From NCBI GenBank assembly GCA_934644855.1, contig CAKUDJ010000046.1, positions 1 through 6,693 of the forward strand: a stretch of 6,693 nt of DNA. Direction: 5' to 3'. Position numbers and translations under genes: made by a program. The DNA comes from an uncultured Elusimicrobiales bacterium. GTDB taxonomy: Bacteria > Elusimicrobiota > Elusimicrobia > Elusimicrobiales > Elusimicrobiaceae. This document shows positions 5,814 through 6,693 of this stretch, piece by piece. The notes under the pieces were generated by a model, which saw only the letters and a list, made by a program, of their open reading frames with translations, ran no database searches and was not told the origin of the DNA. How positions within the stretch are numbered: position 1 is the stretch's first letter; each line of letters begins with the position of its first letter.

Positions 5814-5863
5814 TGCCCCTTTGAAAGTTTTTGTCCAACCGCTAAAAAATATCTACAAAAGCA

Positions 5864-5888
5864 GAAAAAACCCCGCTTGTAAATGGGG
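5864..5888 (-). terminator. last terminator of the array
   Basis: Minus strand GCCCC, a loop of about ten bases, GGGG and T6. The stem is short (4 bp plus a possible wobble), so it is the weakest of the three intact copies. It lies directly upstream of the HNH remnant. Confidence 0.5.
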
Positions 5889-5976
5889 CTAACCGCCGGC
5901 CATTACTCCGCTTGCCACAGGTAATTTAAGTTTAACACAAGGGTTTTTTATTTCCCAACGGTAAACCTGAGTAGCA

Positions 5977-5995
5977 CCACCGGCCTAGCCGGTGG
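5977..5995. repeat. perfect 8 bp palindrome inside the array
   Basis: CCACCGGC (5977-5984), loop CTA, GCCGGTGG (5988-5995). No T-run follows on either strand, so it is not a standard terminator; an A-run lies on the plus-strand 3' side at 5999-6004. Confidence 0.6.
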
Positions 5996-6118
5996 GTTAA
6001 AAAACACCACCAACCCCGCGTTATAAGTGGACTATCCGCCGTCATTACTCTGCTAAGGTTTGCAAAAACACAAATAAATATCCCCCAGCATTACCCGGAT
6101 GGGGTTTCCAAAAGGCAA

Positions 6119-6145
6119 CAAAAAACCCCCACCTTATAAGTGGGG
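6119..6145 (-). terminator. middle terminator of the array
   Basis: Minus strand CCCCAC (6145-6140), a seven-base loop, GTGGGG (6132-6127), then G and T6. A good intrinsic terminator. Confidence 0.7.
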
Positions 6146-6251
6146 CTAACCGCCGGGATTGCCTGGTTGGGGTTTCAAGACGCCCCCGACACCCCGCGTT
6201 GTAAGCTACCCTCTACGGCCGCCCCCAATAAACTGGGCTCAAAAAGGCAAC

Positions 6252-6278
6252 AAAAAACCCCGCGTTGTAGGCGGGGTT
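6252..6278 (-). terminator. primary rRNA operon terminator
   Basis: Minus strand AACCCCGC (6278-6271), loop CTACAAC, GCGGGGTT (6263-6256) running into T6. It starts about 30 bases after the 5S 3' end. Confidence 0.8.
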
Positions 6279-6297
6279 CAAATTCTAAAAGATAAAA

Positions 6298-6439
6298 GGC
6301 TGGGATGAGACCGACAACGATCTACTCTCTCAGCACCGAATTGGGTGCCAATACCATCGACCCTGAAGAGCTTAACTGCCGTGTTCGGAATGGGAACGGG
6401 TGTTGCCTCGTCGGAATTATTATCAGTCTCATTCCAGCC
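6298..6439 (-). other. pre-5S processing stem
   Basis: GGCTGGAATGAGAC on the minus strand (6439-6426) pairs with GTCTCATCCCAGCC (6311-6298), 13 of 14 positions, enclosing the 5S gene. Such stems are trimmed by double-strand-specific RNases to release 5S rRNA. Confidence 0.75.
6311..6416 (-). rRNA. rrf: 5S ribosomal RNA
   Basis: The minus strand carries the conserved 5S core: ACACCCGTTCCCATTCCGAA, then CACGGCAGTTAAGC, CGATGGTA near the middle, and GAGAGTAG near the 3' end. The outer helix pairs CCGAC at the 5' end with GTCGG at the 3' end. The mature ends are approximate by a few bases. It lies after 23S on the same strand, the usual order, with a spacer of about 210 bases, and sits inside a long processing stem. 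Confidence 0.95.
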
Positions 6440-6463
6440 TCTTAAGTAAAAGAACAAATCTGT

Positions 6464-6495
6464 AAAAAGGAATAGCGTTTAGGCAACTCCTTTTT
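6464..6495 (-). repeat. AT-rich inverted repeat in the 23S-5S spacer
   Basis: AAAAAGGA and TCCTTTTT (6495-6488 with 6471-6464, minus strand) enclose a 16-base loop. The T5 lies inside the stem. It could act as a weak terminator for an RNA starting near 6553 or as a processing stem. Confidence 0.4.
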
Positions 6496-6501
6496 AAGCG
6501 T

Positions 6502-6554
6502 GTTGGAAACGTGCTCGCTGTTTAGTTGCAACAGGTCATCGCAAACCTTCCAAC
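6502..6554 (-). ncRNA. structured RNA segment in the 23S-5S spacer
   Basis: Minus strand GTTGGAA (6554-6548) pairs with TTCCAAC (6508-6502), and inside it CTGTT pairs with AACAG around a seven-base loop. The outer stem starts almost exactly at the transcription start predicted from the promoter-like element at 6559-6587. It matches no tRNA or common small RNA that I know. It may be only a spacer fold. Confidence 0.35.
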
Positions 6555-6558
6555 AGTT

Positions 6559-6587
6559 ATGATATCAGAAATTTTAGAAAAGCGCAA
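6559..6587 (-). promoter_or_regulatory. promoter-like element between 23S and 5S
   Basis: Minus strand TTGCGC (6587-6582), 17 bases, then TATCAT (6564-6559) with a TG extension one base before it. Predicted start near 6552. Its -35 part overlaps a small 6 bp hairpin (6586-6591 with 6599-6604). Confidence 0.45.
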
Positions 6588-6603
6588 GTGTTTTTATTAC
6601 ACT

Positions 6604-6629
6604 TATTCTTCAATCTGGATTAAAGAATA
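6604..6629 (-). other. hairpin directly after the 23S 3' end
   Basis: TATTCTT (6629-6623) pairs with AAGAATA (6610-6604), and AATC/GATT extends the stem inwards on a tight loop. It probably takes part in 23S end processing; no T-run follows. Confidence 0.55.
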
Positions 6630-6693
6630 TGGCCAAGCCTCACGACCTATTAGTACAGATTAGCTGAACACATTACTGTGCTTACACACTCTG
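6630..6693 (-). rRNA. rrl: 23S ribosomal RNA, 3' end only
   Basis: The minus strand from 6693 reads GTGTGTAAGCACAG, then GTGTTCAGCTAA, TGTACTAATAGG and GTGAGGCTTGGCC, which match the last 60 or so bases of bacterial 23S rRNA position by position. The end near 6630 is set by the usual GAGGCTT.. terminus and the hairpin that follows. The rest of the gene is outside the window to the right. Confidence 0.95.

Larger units (their letters stand above)
5864..6279 (-). repeat. tandem array of terminator-like repeats after the rRNA genes
   Basis: Five degenerate copies of one unit follow the 5S gene: 6251-6279, 6191-6225, 6119-6165, 6011-6054 and 5864-5915 in transcription order. On the minus strand a full copy reads roughly GTAATG-CGGCGGTTAGCCCC, then a TTATAAG-like loop, then GGGG and T6, often with GGCAA before and TTGCC after. 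In the three copies nearest the 5S gene the period is close to 65 bases (for example 6110-6175 and 6176-6240). Copies at 6011 and 6191 have lost the stem and T-run. No coding potential is seen between 5860 and 6297. Stacked terminators after an rRNA operon are sensible, and their repeated origin is inferred from the shared flanks. Confidence 0.65.

Noticed and set aside
5864..6279. CRISPR-like regular repeats
   Set aside because: The copies are degenerate, contain hairpins with T-runs, have no equal-length unique spacers, and no cas gene is near.
6417..6630. tRNA gene in the 23S-5S spacer
   Set aside because: No cloverleaf with a GTTC-type T-loop or acceptor CCA arrangement can be drawn on either strand.

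Overview
The window carries the end of a ribosomal RNA operon, a ribosomal-protein pair and an accessory stretch between them. Nearly everything runs on the minus strand. Read in that direction (right to left), the order is: 3' end of 23S rRNA, 5S rRNA, a tandem array of terminator-like repeats, an AT-rich accessory region, a two-gene block of unrecognised exported proteins, then rplJ (L10) and the first codons of rplL (L7/L12). The organism is a bacterium. The Sec signal peptides and the lipobox lipoprotein suggest a diderm. Elusimicrobiota or a similar deep-branching gut lineage is only an impression; the 23S fragment could be searched to settle it.

Layout by position. 1-307: start of rplL and a 254-base rplJ-rplL gap full of hairpins, including a terminator just after rplJ. 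308-1078: rplJ, an L10-leader-like arm and two promoters. 1076-3329: a GC-rich pair of exported proteins (188 aa, then 561 aa) whose genes are one base apart, with their own promoter. 3330-5860: an AT-rich stretch that looks acquired. It holds a Vat/CatB-type xenobiotic O-acetyltransferase (the only convincing plus-strand gene), a small lipoprotein with its own promoter and terminator, a TehB-like SAM methyltransferase, and the amino-terminal remnant of an HNH endonuclease joined to the methyltransferase start. Short direct repeats bracket the acetyltransferase and lipoprotein units. 5861-6297: five degenerate copies of a terminator-like repeat, three still with a T-run. 6298-6693: 5S rRNA inside a processing stem, a 23S-5S spacer with a promoter-like element and a long hairpin starting at the predicted transcription start, and the 23S 3' end.

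The best-supported conventional genes are rplJ, rplL, the two rRNAs, the acetyltransferase and the methyltransferase. No complete new defence or mobile system can be demonstrated. The observations most worth testing are the structured rplJ-rplL gap, the possible independent RNA between 23S and 5S, the terminator-repeat array after 5S, and the repeat-bracketed single-gene units in the AT-rich stretch.
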